Translations under genes and position numbers: made by a program
Notes under the pieces: model-generated
What the model saw: only the letters and a program-made list of their open reading frames with translations
Told to the model about the DNA's origin: nothing
Database searches by the model: none
Shown here: piece by piece, positions 1 to 7,900 of the stretch
Position numbering within the stretch: the first letter of the stretch is position 1
How the letters are laid out: each line of letters starts with the position of its first letter
NCBI GenBank assembly: GCA_003565035.1
Contig: PXDP01000408.1
Span: forward strand, 1-12,120
Length of the DNA stretch: 12,120 nucleotides
Direction: 5' to 3'
Source of the DNA: PVC group bacterium
GTDB lineage: Bacteria > Verrucomicrobiota > Kiritimatiellia > SS1-B-03-39 > UBA6053

Positions 1-42
1 GCCCCCCCGCCCCCCTTCACCGCCCGCGACCTTCTCTTCTAA
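1..42 (+). CDS. 3' end of an upstream gene (partial, unidentified)
   Basis: The first frame is open from the window edge to TAA at 40-42 and would encode a Pro-rich tail, APPPPFTARDLLF. It precedes the next gene in the same orientation by 48 bp, which fits a cluster in one direction. Only 13 codons are visible, with two C homopolymers (7 and 6 nt), so no family can be named. It could also be chance: GC-rich DNA gives open frames easily. Confidence 0.3.
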   Translation, partial: APPPPFTARDLLF

Positions 43-62
43 CGCCCCAGTCGACACGCTTC

Positions 63-90
63 ATTCGTTATTCCCCATTCGTTATTCCCC
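63..90 (+). repeat. Tandem 14-bp duplication abutting a start codon
   Basis: The unit ATTCGTTATTCCCC occurs twice, perfectly, at 63-76 and 77-90, and the second copy ends exactly at the ATG at 91. It fills most of the 48-bp spacer before the O-antigen ligase gene, and no purine-rich Shine-Dalgarno sequence is seen there. It is also more AT-rich than its surroundings. It may be a slippage duplication or a regulatory element; its role is unknown. Confidence 0.8.
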
Positions 91-1332
91 ATGTTTTCCC
101 GCGTCCCCCTTTCCAAAATCACCCTCATTGACCTGCTCTGTCTTGGCTTTATCCTTCTGCCGGTCAGCAACTCGGTGGGGCAGGTGCCGCTGTACATCGC
201 CGGGGTCTGGGGACTGATTGCCGCCTGCCGCGGACAGGTTCACCTCAAGCGCCCTGAAATCCTGCTCGCGGCTCTCTTTGCGCTCATCCTGGTGCTCAGC
301 ACCTTCACCTCCGTCCGGCCCGGCAACAGCCTCAGCAAACTCAACCGCCTGCTTCTCTTCCCGATTCTCATCGCCGTGCCCTGCGCCTGCCGAATTCCCG
401 ATCCCCGCACGCAACTGCTCAAGCTCTTCAAGGCCGCCGTTCTCGGTGTCGTCTTGCTCGCCCTCTACGATCTCGTCCGCATTCCCTTCGAAGTCCGCGC
501 CGGCACCCCGCTTTTTCACACCGGCAACATGACCGCCCCGCAGGTCTACATGATCGTCCTCTTTCTGCTGCTCGGCCTCCGCGCCGAATCCGGCCGCCCC
601 GGACGCGCCACCCTCCTTCTTCTGATTGTCCTGATCGCCGCCGGCATCCTCCTCCACAACAAACGCGGTGTCTGGCTCGCCACCCTGATCACCCTTCCGG
701 TATGGACCCTCTGGAGCCGCCAATGGAAAACACTCCTCGGCATGGTCCTCATCTGCACCCTCGCATTTTCTCTGCCCTTTGTCCGCGAACGCCTCCACAA
801 TGTCCGCGACAACCTCAGCCCCCGCCACGGCGGCCGCTACACCCTGTGGGAAGCGGTGGCCCCCCGGCTGATTTCCCAATATCCCTTCGGCATGGGCTTC
901 AACGCCAGCGAACATGAAGACTTCCGCGCCATCATCGACCAGGTCAACGCCGATCTCCCCCGCAACGAGCGCTATCACCTCGAAGACCGCCTCCGCCACC
1001 TCCACAACAACCTCCTGCAGATCCGCCTCGAACTCGGCCCCCACGGCGTCATCGTCTGGAGCCTCTGGATGCTTTATGCCCTCTGGCTCGCCTTCCGGCC
1101 CGCCCCCCGGGAACTCCGCCTCCTCCGCGGCGCCATCGCCTGCGCCCTGCTGGCCCTGCTCCTCAACGGCATCGTCGAATACAACTTCGGCAACAGCGAA
1201 ATCTTCATGAACTACCTCATGCTCTTTGGCATGCTTCACGCCGTTGCATGGCCAGCTTCCGCTGCCGCTCCCGTTCCCGCGCCGCCGCCAGCCGTTCCGG
1301 CGACTTCCGGTCAAAACACAAAGGACAACTGA
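91..1332 (+). CDS. O-antigen ligase / Wzy-type polymerase family membrane protein
   Basis: A 413-residue polytopic inner-membrane protein with about ten hydrophobic segments (roughly residues 11-45, 56-72, 86-100, 114-130, 150-164, 172-188, 195-230, 315-336, 346-362, 370-386). It has the features of the Wzy_C/O-antigen ligase family: NKRGVW near 190-195 (the usual 'SRG-W' site), HGGRYTLW near 246-253, YPFGMGF near 264-270, and a soluble loop (about 270-312) ending in HLHNNLLQ with His305, which matches the 'HN-Q' motif of these enzymes. Family members join undecaprenyl-linked glycan to lipid A-core or polymerise glycan units on the periplasmic face; sequence alone does not say which. No other glycan gene is visible in the window. 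The start at 91 is the first ATG in frame and has no clear ribosome binding site. The Pro/Ala-rich tail (about 388-413) lies where the gene overlaps convergent trhO. Confidence 0.85.
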   Translation: MFSRVPLSKITLIDLLCLGFILLPVSNSVGQVPLYIAGVWGLIAACRGQVHLKRPEILLAALFALILVLSTFTSVRPGNSLSKLNRLLLFPILIAVPCACRIPDPRTQLLKLFKAAVLGVVLLALYDLVRIPFEVRAGTPLFHTGNMTAPQVYMIVLFLLLGLRAESGRPGRATLLLLIVLIAAGILLHNKRGVWLATLITLPVWTLWSRQWKTLLGMVLICTLAFSLPFVRERLHNVRDNLSPRHGGRYTLWEAVAPRLISQYPFGMGFNASEHEDFRAIIDQVNADLPRNERYHLEDRLRHLHNNLLQIRLELGPHGVIVWSLWMLYALWLAFRPAPRELRLLRGAIACALLALLLNGIVEYNFGNSEIFMNYLMLFGMLHAVAWPASAAAPVPAPPPAVPATSGQNTKDN

Positions 1333-2125
1333 CCCCCTCCTCGTAGCGCGGATCCAGCCGGTCCTCCGGACGCAGCGGATTCCAGCAGCCGCGGCAGCAC
1401 TCCGTCTCCCCCGGCTCCAGCCGGTGATTCACCGTCACCCGGTCATCAAACACAAAACACTCCCCCCGCCACAGACTTTCCGCCTCCGGCACCTCCTCCA
1501 AATACTTCAGAATCCCGCCCTTCAGGTGGTACACCTCCTCAAAGCCCTGCTCCAGCAAATGGGCCGTCGCCTTCTCACAGCGGATTCCCCCCGTACAGAA
1601 CATCGCCACCTTCTTATCCCGTTTCGGATCCAGTGCCTGGTCCACATAACCCGGAAACTCCGAAAACGCCTCCGTATGCGGATTCTCCGCCCCGGCAAAC
1701 GTCCCCACGCGCACCTCAAAATCATTCCGCGTATCAATCAGCCGCACGCCCTCCTGCGCAATCAGCGCGTTCCAGTCCTTCGGCTCCACATACCGGCCCA
1801 CCCTTGCATCACCCGGCCGCAAGTCCGGCCGCCCCAAATGCACAATCTCCGACTTCAGCTTCACCTTCGTCCGCCGGAACGGTTTTTCCGCCGAAGTGGA
1901 AACCTTCACCTCCAAAGCCCCCGTCCCCACCTGATCCTCCAAATACACCTTCAAAGCCTCCATACCCTCCGCCGGACCCGCCATGGTGCCATTCACCCCC
2001 TCCGCCGCCAGCAGAATACTTCCGCACAAACCCTGCTCCCCGCAGAACGCCAACAAAGGCTCCCGCCAGGCATCAAAGCCGGGAAACGCAAAAAATTTGT
2101 AAAACGCATAAATCGTCCAGGTCAT
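1217..2125 (-). CDS. trhO: tRNA uridine(34) hydroxylase TrhO (rhodanese-like)
   Basis: A 302-residue cytoplasmic protein with the full TrhO/YceA layout: an N-terminal acylphosphatase-like domain (about 1-95, with YKFFAF and LLAAEGVNGTMAG), a rhodanese domain (about 115-215) with LIDTRNDFEV and the active loop CTGGIRCEKA (catalytic-type Cys177 plus Cys183), and a C-terminal Cys-rich region (CCRGC at 243-247, CPLCF at 267-271) followed by an Arg-rich helix. The family hydroxylates U34 of certain tRNAs to 5-hydroxyuridine using oxygen, tuning wobble decoding. I chose ATG at 2125 because family homology starts there (MTWTIYAFYKF) and AGGGA lies just upstream. The same frame happens to stay open as far as 3049, antisense to the TatD gene, but that extension is low-complexity and not real. 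The gene is divergent from the TatD gene and its last 116 bp overlap the O-antigen ligase gene tail to tail. Confidence 0.93.
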   Translation of the reverse strand: MTWTIYAFYKFFAFPGFDAWREPLLAFCGEQGLCGSILLAAEGVNGTMAGPAEGMEALKVYLEDQVGTGALEVKVSTSAEKPFRRTKVKLKSEIVHLGRPDLRPGDARVGRYVEPKDWNALIAQEGVRLIDTRNDFEVRVGTFAGAENPHTEAFSEFPGYVDQALDPKRDKKVAMFCTGGIRCEKATAHLLEQGFEEVYHLKGGILKYLEEVPEAESLWRGECFVFDDRVTVNHRLEPGETECCRGCWNPLRPEDRLDPRYEEGVSCPLCFDRKSPERLAAARERERQRKLAMQRREACQRA

Positions 2126-2197
2126 GCCGTCCCTATAATCACGAAAATACCGCAAAGGCAAGTTGACAACGCGGCCCCGGCATTGTGAACTCTGGAA
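2126..2197. promoter_or_regulatory. Divergent intergenic region, putative paired promoters
   Basis: This 72-bp gap separates two divergent start codons and should carry both promoters. Rightward there is a perfect TTGACA (2163-2168), then 17 bp, then a weak TGAACT (2186-2191), six bases before the ATG of the TatD gene. Leftward, reading the minus strand, TTGCCT is followed after 18 bp by TATAGG, which ends six bases before the trhO ATG. If these are used, both transcripts would begin at or near the start codon. The -10 boxes are poor (3 of 6 and 4 of 6), so this is tentative. Confidence 0.35.
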
Positions 2198-3019
2198 ATG
2201 ATTCCCCAACAACCCCGCACAAGCTCCGCCACCGCCCCAACCGCCGCCAAAAAAGGCTGGGCCGATGCCCACTGCCATCTTCAGGAATTCATGGCCGACG
2301 GCAGTCTCCCCGACATCCGCACCCGCGCCGCCGTTTTCACCGTCAACACCTACCTCGTCAACGGCACCACCCCCGACGACTGGCCACAGGTCGCCCGCCT
2401 CGCCGAAGACCCCGCCATCCACCCCCACTTCGGGCTCCACCCCTGGTTTGCCGACCGCCCCGACGACTGGGAGACCCGTCTCCACGATCTCCTCCACCGC
2501 TTCCCCCGCGCCGGCATCGGCGAAATCGGCCTCGACCGTCAACTCACCGACACCCCCTACGCCGCGCAGCAGGAGGTCCTTCACCGCCAACTCCAGCTCG
2601 CCCGCACCCTTCAGCGCCCCTGCACCCTCCACGCCGTCGGCAACGTCTGGGACGACCTCCTCGCCGCCGTCCGCGCCACCCCGCCGCCCGCCGTGCTCCT
2701 CCACGCCTGGGGCGGCGGCACCCACCACCTCGACGCCTGGATCGACCTCGGTGCCTTTTTCTCCTTCGGCGGCGCCCTCTGCCGCACCCCGCCCTCCCGC
2801 AAACTGCACGAAACCCTCCGACAAATTCCAGCCGACCGACTTCTCCTCGAAACCGATGCCCCCTGGCAGGACCCCCGCGGCAAAGATCACCGCTCCGAGC
2901 CCGCCCAGCTCCTCGCCGTCGCCGAAAAAGCCGCCCGTATCCGGAGCATCCCCCTCGTAACCCTCCGCCGCCAAACCCGCCACAACCTCGACCGCTACCT
3001 CAATCCCCAACGAAGCTGA
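2198..3019 (+). CDS. TatD family metal-dependent hydrolase (putative DNase)
   Basis: A 273-residue TIM-barrel amidohydrolase-fold protein. All expected metal ligands are visible: His25 and His27 in DAHCHLQ, Glu109 in GEIGLDRQ, His145 (LHAVGN), His169 (LLHAWGGG) and Asp220 in LLLETDAPW; GLHPWF at 79-84 is also typical. Length matches the family (about 255-280). TatD-type enzymes are magnesium-dependent 3'-5' exonucleases or deoxyribonucleases in the cytoplasm, but many homologues lack tested substrates, so the reaction is inferred. The first 20 residues are a Ser/Thr/Ala/Pro-rich extension; no other ATG lies before the first His motif, so the start at 2198 is kept although only a weak GGAA precedes it. 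It ends with TGA at 3017-3019. The frame then re-opens at once into a glycosidase fragment. It appears intact. Confidence 0.92.
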   Translation: MIPQQPRTSSATAPTAAKKGWADAHCHLQEFMADGSLPDIRTRAAVFTVNTYLVNGTTPDDWPQVARLAEDPAIHPHFGLHPWFADRPDDWETRLHDLLHRFPRAGIGEIGLDRQLTDTPYAAQQEVLHRQLQLARTLQRPCTLHAVGNVWDDLLAAVRATPPPAVLLHAWGGGTHHLDAWIDLGAFFSFGGALCRTPPSRKLHETLRQIPADRLLLETDAPWQDPRGKDHRSEPAQLLAVAEKAARIRSIPLVTLRRQTRHNLDRYLNPQRS

Positions 3020-3607
3020 GAAGAAAAACAACTCTTTCTCTACTACCATGGTGAAAACAACACCACCCGCTTCGCCACCTCAACCGACGGAGTCCACTTC
3101 ACCCACGGCGGCATCGCTGTTGAAACCTCCATGCTGGAGGATGGCGTCATCGAAGCCTCTTACGCCCGTGTCTTCCCCTGGCAGAACAGATACGTGATGT
3201 TCCTCATGGGCAACAATCAGGGCACCCGCAACATCTACCGGGCGGACTCCGCGGACGGTCGCAAATGGCATGCCCGTCCCGAAGCCTACATCCCCCCGCC
3301 TCCCGGCTACGGACAAATGGGCCCCGGTTCCCTCCTCATCCACGACGGCGAACCCTGGCTCATCTGCTTCGGCAATCTCGCGGACGGCCCGGAATTTGAA
3401 CCTGTTTCCGACCTCCTGCTCTACAAACTCAGCCCCGATCTGAATCAGGCCGAATATCACGGCATTCTCATGCCCCACTCCGCCGCCGGCCCCGGCAACC
3501 TGCGTATCAACGATCCCTGCCTGCTGGAGGAGGATGGAAAGCTGTATCTGTTTGTCAACCTGGGCAGACGGCTGCATCAGAAAATCGGATTCATGACGCA
3601 CCCATAG
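3020..3607 (+). pseudogene. 5'-truncated glycosidase-like beta-propeller fragment
   Basis: Directly behind the TatD stop, in the same frame, 195 codons stay open to TAG at 3605-3607. Conserved-looking protein text begins at once (EEKQLFLYYHGENN, then TRFATSTDGVHFTHGG), well before the only usable ATG at 3131, which has no ribosome binding site. The repeated 'Y-a-SaDGrkW' and 'GpgSLl-hdGepWLi' phrases are blade motifs of five-bladed propeller glycoside hydrolases (GH43/GH32/GH130-like superfamily); the exact family cannot be told by eye. Such proteins are normally about 300 residues or more, so the first blade or two and probably a catalytic acid are missing. It most likely arose by a deletion that joined the middle of a glycosidase gene to the end of the TatD gene. 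Gene callers may report 3131-3607 (158 aa) as a hypothetical protein. Its stop lies 4 bp from the stop of the convergent gene. Confidence 0.7.
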
Positions 3608-3611
3608 CAGA

Positions 3612-4066
3612 CTATTCAAGCAGAATGCGCAGACGCAGGAAGAGTTTGTCCGGATCTGTGGAGGGCGTGTGAAAGAAGAGGATTTGTCCATTGTCCAACT
3701 CGAGGGTAAATTCATCCTCCCGACCCCATCCTTCTTCGTTCTGCGGCAGGGCGCCGTGCGCGGCCTGTGCGGAGTACACCACCCCGCCGGCGCGGTAGGT
3801 GTGTCCTTCAACGACACCCCCGGCCAGCGGGGTAAAACGGAATCCGAATCCGCCGTCAGTCCGCACAATCTCCGGCAAGCCGCCGGAGACCGGCGCGGTC
3901 CGGTGCAGATCCAGGGCGTAGCGGGCGAGGTTGGTGATGCCACCGCGGACGAAAAGCGGGGCCCGTTCTTCTTCGGGCAAAGCCTCCGCCCACTCCGTGT
4001 AAGGATGCAGGCTTTCCCCGGAAACCGAAATCTCCACCTGGGCGAAGACGGTCACCTCTCCGTCGT
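3612..4066 (-). repeat. C-terminal module, copy A
   Basis: Covers the end of a PKD domain and the last 130 or so residues. It is paralogous to 9440-9897. Conserved blocks are EVTVFAQVEISVSGE, NLARYAL, LPEIVR, GHTYRAGGVVY, AQAAHGALP, HTPSTDPD and FLRxRI; about 90 of 131 residues after the PKD end are identical by eye. Perfect DNA matches include 38 bp at 4029-4066 and 25 bp at 3647-3671. It resembles the 'NLLEYALG-DP ... FLRLRV' tails of many Verrucomicrobiota secreted proteins, but lacks the usual Asp-rich calcium loop before NLL. A role in sorting or surface attachment is speculation. Confidence 0.85.
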
Positions 4067-4922
4067 CGGCCAGCAGCCGCAGGACCTGTTCACCGGACTC
4101 GGCAAAGGTGACGGTGGTGCTCAGGGCGGACGCGTCGCCAAACGCGGCGGCGCTGTTTTGCCAAAGCGTGCTGACGGGAACGGAAGCCTCGACGGTCCCC
4201 CCAACCGAGAGGGCCTCGTTCACCAGCGCCTCGTCGGCCGCGGTGATGGAGACAGAAGGCGCGGAGGGCCCGGGCCGGGCGGCCAGCGCTTCGATTTCGC
4301 CTGCCGAAAGCACCCGGTTGAAATACACAAACTCGTCCAAGCCGCCGATCCATTGCTGAACGGTGGCCAGGTTTTTGTGGTTCCCGAGGCGCAGTGCCCC
4401 GGCATTGGCTTCGAAGGTGGTGCTCCAGGAGCCGTTCGGCACGCCGTTCAGGTACTGCGTGAGGGAGCCGTTGTTGTACACAAGTGCCGCATGATGCCAG
4501 GTGTGCAGCGCCATGGCCGCAGTGCCGCGTTTTTCCTCAGAGCCTCCAATGAAACTCGTGAGATAATGCTGGCTGCCGTCACGAATCACGTAAAGCCAGG
4601 TGCGTCCAGTGCCGCCGCTGTCGGTCTGCTGCAGGATCACCCGGGTGCTGCTTCCCGTGGTGCCGGATTCGGCCTCCAGACGGAACCAGACGGAAACGCT
4701 GAAAGCGGACGCGCCCGTCAGGGAGATGCCGCTGTTGCTCTGCAGATACTCATTCGCGGTGGAGCCGCCGGAAAGATCCAGCCGCACGCCTTGACCGCGC
4801 ACCCCGTCCACCCATTCCACCGCGCCGGTGGCGGTGGCGTTGTTGTTTCCGGCGGCATCCAGGGTGTTGCCGTCGAGGCGGTACCAGATCGCGGGATCGA
4901 CCGGATCGTTCCAGCCGCTCAC
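3612..4922 (-). CDS. Fragment 3: LamG, PKD and C-terminal module of the decayed subtilase
   Basis: The terminal 436 codons counted from a GTG at 4922, though the frame is already coding from about 5048, so this GTG is not a real start. Domains: a LamG/concanavalin-like jelly roll (about 8-215; WYRLDGNT, FSVSVWFRL, WHHAALVYNNGSLTQYLNG, WIGGLDEFVYFNRVLS), a PKD-like sheet (about 221-303, ending DDGEVTVFAQVEISVSGE), then a module of about 130 residues (306-436) ending TDPDKLFLRLRILLE. LamG folds usually bind glycans or proteins outside the cell. The module recurs at the end of the neighbouring paralogue. No signal peptide or ribosome binding site lies at its apparent start, so it is unlikely to be made and exported alone. 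Confidence 0.7.
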   Translation of the reverse strand: MSGWNDPVDPAIWYRLDGNTLDAAGNNNATATGAVEWVDGVRGQGVRLDLSGGSTANEYLQSNSGISLTGASAFSVSVWFRLEAESGTTGSSTRVILQQTDSGGTGRTWLYVIRDGSQHYLTSFIGGSEEKRGTAAMALHTWHHAALVYNNGSLTQYLNGVPNGSWSTTFEANAGALRLGNHKNLATVQQWIGGLDEFVYFNRVLSAGEIEALAARPGPSAPSVSITAADEALVNEALSVGGTVEASVPVSTLWQNSAAAFGDASALSTTVTFAESGEQVLRLLADDGEVTVFAQVEISVSGESLHPYTEWAEALPEEERAPLFVRGGITNLARYALDLHRTAPVSGGLPEIVRTDGGFGFRFTPLAGGVVEGHTYRAGGVVYSAQAAHGALPQNEEGWGREDEFTLELDNGQILFFHTPSTDPDKLFLRLRILLE

Positions 4923-4954
4923 CCCGTAGTGAATTTCAAGGTCCGTCTGACTGC

Positions 4955-7900
4955 TCAGTTCGCCGTCGCTGACGGTGGCACGAAGCCGATAGGTGCCGGG
5001 TTCACTGAAGCGCGCGGCGGTGGGCAGGGCGTTCGGGTCATCCCAGAGAGCACCTGGCCGCCCGCGGGCTGCTCCTGCACGCTCCAGATGACGCCCAGGC
5101 TTCCGCCTTGCGGCAGACCGTCGTCGTGCAGGGCTCCCTCCAGGATGAGTCCCACGCCCTCGGGCAGATTCACCGCCCCGGCGGCGGGACGGGAGAGCGT
5201 CACACTTGGAGCACTGTTCATCTCTCCCGTCACGGTCACGCTCATGTCGTCGAAGGTGATGGCGCTGCCGCCGTTGGCGAGCAGGCGGACCACGTGGGTC
5301 CCGGGCTGCTCAAAGATCACCCGGGTGTTGGCATCCGCCTCGTCTTCAAACCAGGCGGTTCCGGGGCCGGAGTGGTGACGCCAGAGGGTTGTTTCGACGC
5401 CCGCAGTTCCGGCGAGTGTCAGCGGCTCACCCGCCTCCACGCTGCGGTCCGGACCGGCCTCGACCCCGGGCGCGAAATCGAGGACCGCAGGATGGGTCAT
5501 GGACATCCAGGTCGCCTGACTGAGGGTGCTGTTGTTGTTGCCGTTGTCGATCCCGACGCCCACCAGTACGGTGCTGTTCATCGCGATCGAATAGTTGGTC
5601 CGCTCCGTCCATGAGTTGCCATTGCTGCTCTGGAAGACCCGGAAGTTGTTGCCACTCCGCGTGATGCGCACCCAGCCATTGTCCCGGAAGGTGTTCATGT
5701 TGGAGGCGCCGCTCACCCCGCCGTCGGTGGTGATGCGCTGACGGGCGTTTCCGTCGAAACTTCCGTCGGACAGGCGCTGAATAAACGCGGTCACCAGACG
5801 GGCCCCCGGAGCCAGGCTTTCCCGCACCATGAAATGCACGCTGGCATCGGCATTGCCGCTGAAGCTGTCCAGGCGGCCGCGCACATCAAAATCTCCGCTC
5901 ATCTCCACATAGGCGAAACGGAAGGAATCCGCGCTGCCCATGACCCCGCTTCCGGCGCCCTCTATGGTCCAGCTTTCGGCGTTGACGGTGGCGGAACCGC
6001 CCCGCGTGGTGGTGATGTCGGCCTGAAGCACCGGCGGGGGATTCATCCGCACCGTCACCTCATCGCTCGCACTGTATTCGCCGTCGCTCACGGTGACGCG
6101 GAGCACATAGTCGCCCTCAGCGCTGAAGGTGGCTCCGGTATGGGTACTTGCCGCTTCGTCAAACACCACATCCCCGGGCCCGCTGACCTTCTCCCAAGTG
6201 ACCGTCAACGGGTCGTTGTCCAGATCCTTCGCGTTGGCGATCAGCCACAGTCCGACATTCGGCGGCAGATTCACGCTGTCCACCGACGGCTGTGAAATGG
6301 AAACCGTGGGAGCATGGTTCAACTGGGCATCGATTTCCCGGGCGGTGATGTCCCACCAAGTCCCGTTGCTCAGGGTCATCCGAATGACAGCTTCGCCGTC
6401 GATCGCGTCGTCATCCTCCGCCGCCGTCAGGGTGACGGTGCGCCACAGCTGCCAGTTCGATTCATTGAAGGTGTACAGCTCGGAATTGGGATCCACCTGA
6501 ATGTCCTCATCTCCGGAGAGTCGGCTGACGTGTACACTCAGCGGCTCAAGCGGCTCATGCGACAAGCGGAACTCAAAGCTTGCCGATCCGCCCTCGGGCA
6601 CATGCACAAGGTCGGTGGAGCTTCTCACTTTGACGCCATTGAAGGGTTCCAGGAAGGCGACCGGAATGGGCCGCTCCAACTGGCCGCCGGGCAGATGCAC
6701 GCCGACCTGAATGTGCCGTGTGCCGGAGGTGCCCGCCTTGTGCAGGGCCTCCAGATAGTAGCGCTGTCCGCCCACCAGCATGACCGGCGCGGAGGTCTGG
6801 CTGGCATGGCCAGTCCAGTTGCCGGGATTGACATCATTGTTGGTGTTGATGATGTCCACCGCGTTCGCGGGCAGTTCGTCGGTACTCAGCCAGAGCTGGG
6901 CCCAGTTGCGCGCCGCCACATAAAAGGTGTATTCTCCCGATTTCGGGGGAACAAAGTACGCCCGCAGACGGGTGCCGTAATTGTTGACGTTTTCGGCGTA
7001 TTCCAGGGTGCCGTTGTCGATGAAATCGAATTCGTCCGGCTCGTCGGGATAGGCGGCGGCCCCGATGAGGTTGTTCACACCGCTGCCGGTGATGCCGCGG
7101 AAAAGTTCCCGCAAATAGCCGCCGCTTCCGAGGTTCGGAACCAGGGTGACCGTCAGGTTCCGACTTTCGGAAACCGTCACGGCTTCATTGCTGTCGGTCG
7201 CCGCCACCTGCCAGGAGGCGGCTCCCACGGTGGCCACCCAGTCGAAGGTATAGACATCCCCGGCCGCCAGTCCGGACTGGGTGCCCACGACAACGCCGTC
7301 CACGAGGAAACGGACTTCATGGATTGTCGCGGTGCTGCTGAGGACCTGCGCCTGCAGCGGCACCACGTCTCCGGCTTCAACCGTCGTGCCGTCGGCGGGC
7401 GACTGCAGCAGAATCGCTGGAGCGGTGTTGTCATTGTCGAGGATTGTCACCGTCAGCACGGAGGGACTGCCCAGCACACTGTCGCCGGAAACGTTGGTGG
7501 CGTTGGTCAAGCGGACCTCAAAGGTTTCCGGAGCCTCGGGCAGATCATCGTCGATCATCACCACCGAAATCAGCTTGTCCTCCGTATCGTTGTGACCCCA
7601 GTTCAGCGTACCGCTGACCGCCAGATAGTCCTCACCCGCCACAGCCGTACCATCAACTGTGGTGAACTGTGCCGTGAGCACGCCCGATTGGCCACCCACC
7701 CGACGCACCGGAATCACCAGCGTCCCTTGACCTTCGTCCACATTCAGACTGGCGGCGGCAAACTGAAGGCTTCCATAGGCGTCGTTGTCAAAAACCCTCA
7801 CCGTGAAGGGCGCGCCGCCGAGACCCTGATAGTCCGGATCGGAACTGCTGGAACTACTGGTCACCTGGACCGCTTCGGTTCCATCCACCTCTTCATTGTC

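Noticed and set aside
82..1314. 410-codon open frame on the minus strand opposite the O-antigen ligase gene
   Set aside because: Composition is an antisense shadow (Glu/Gly/Ala-rich, no domain), and the plus strand carries clear membrane-protein motifs.
2126..3049. N-terminal extension of the trhO frame by 308 codons
   Set aside because: It is antisense to the TatD coding region, low-complexity Gly/Val/Glu-rich, and TrhO homology begins at the ATG at 2125.
5045..5050. Programmed ribosomal frameshifting
   Set aside because: No slippery heptamer or downstream structure is evident, the shift is a dinucleotide gain, and the same gene has an amber codon and a lost domain, so decay is simpler.
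3669..5378. 569-codon plus-strand open frame
   Set aside because: Antisense to the LamG/PKD coding sequence, with repetitive Gly/Arg composition and no domain.
7830..7870. Serine-codon run (SSSSSS) as a simple-sequence contingency tract
   Set aside because: Mixed codons, so no uniform DNA repeat; it fits a flexible loop in a Calx-beta-like domain.
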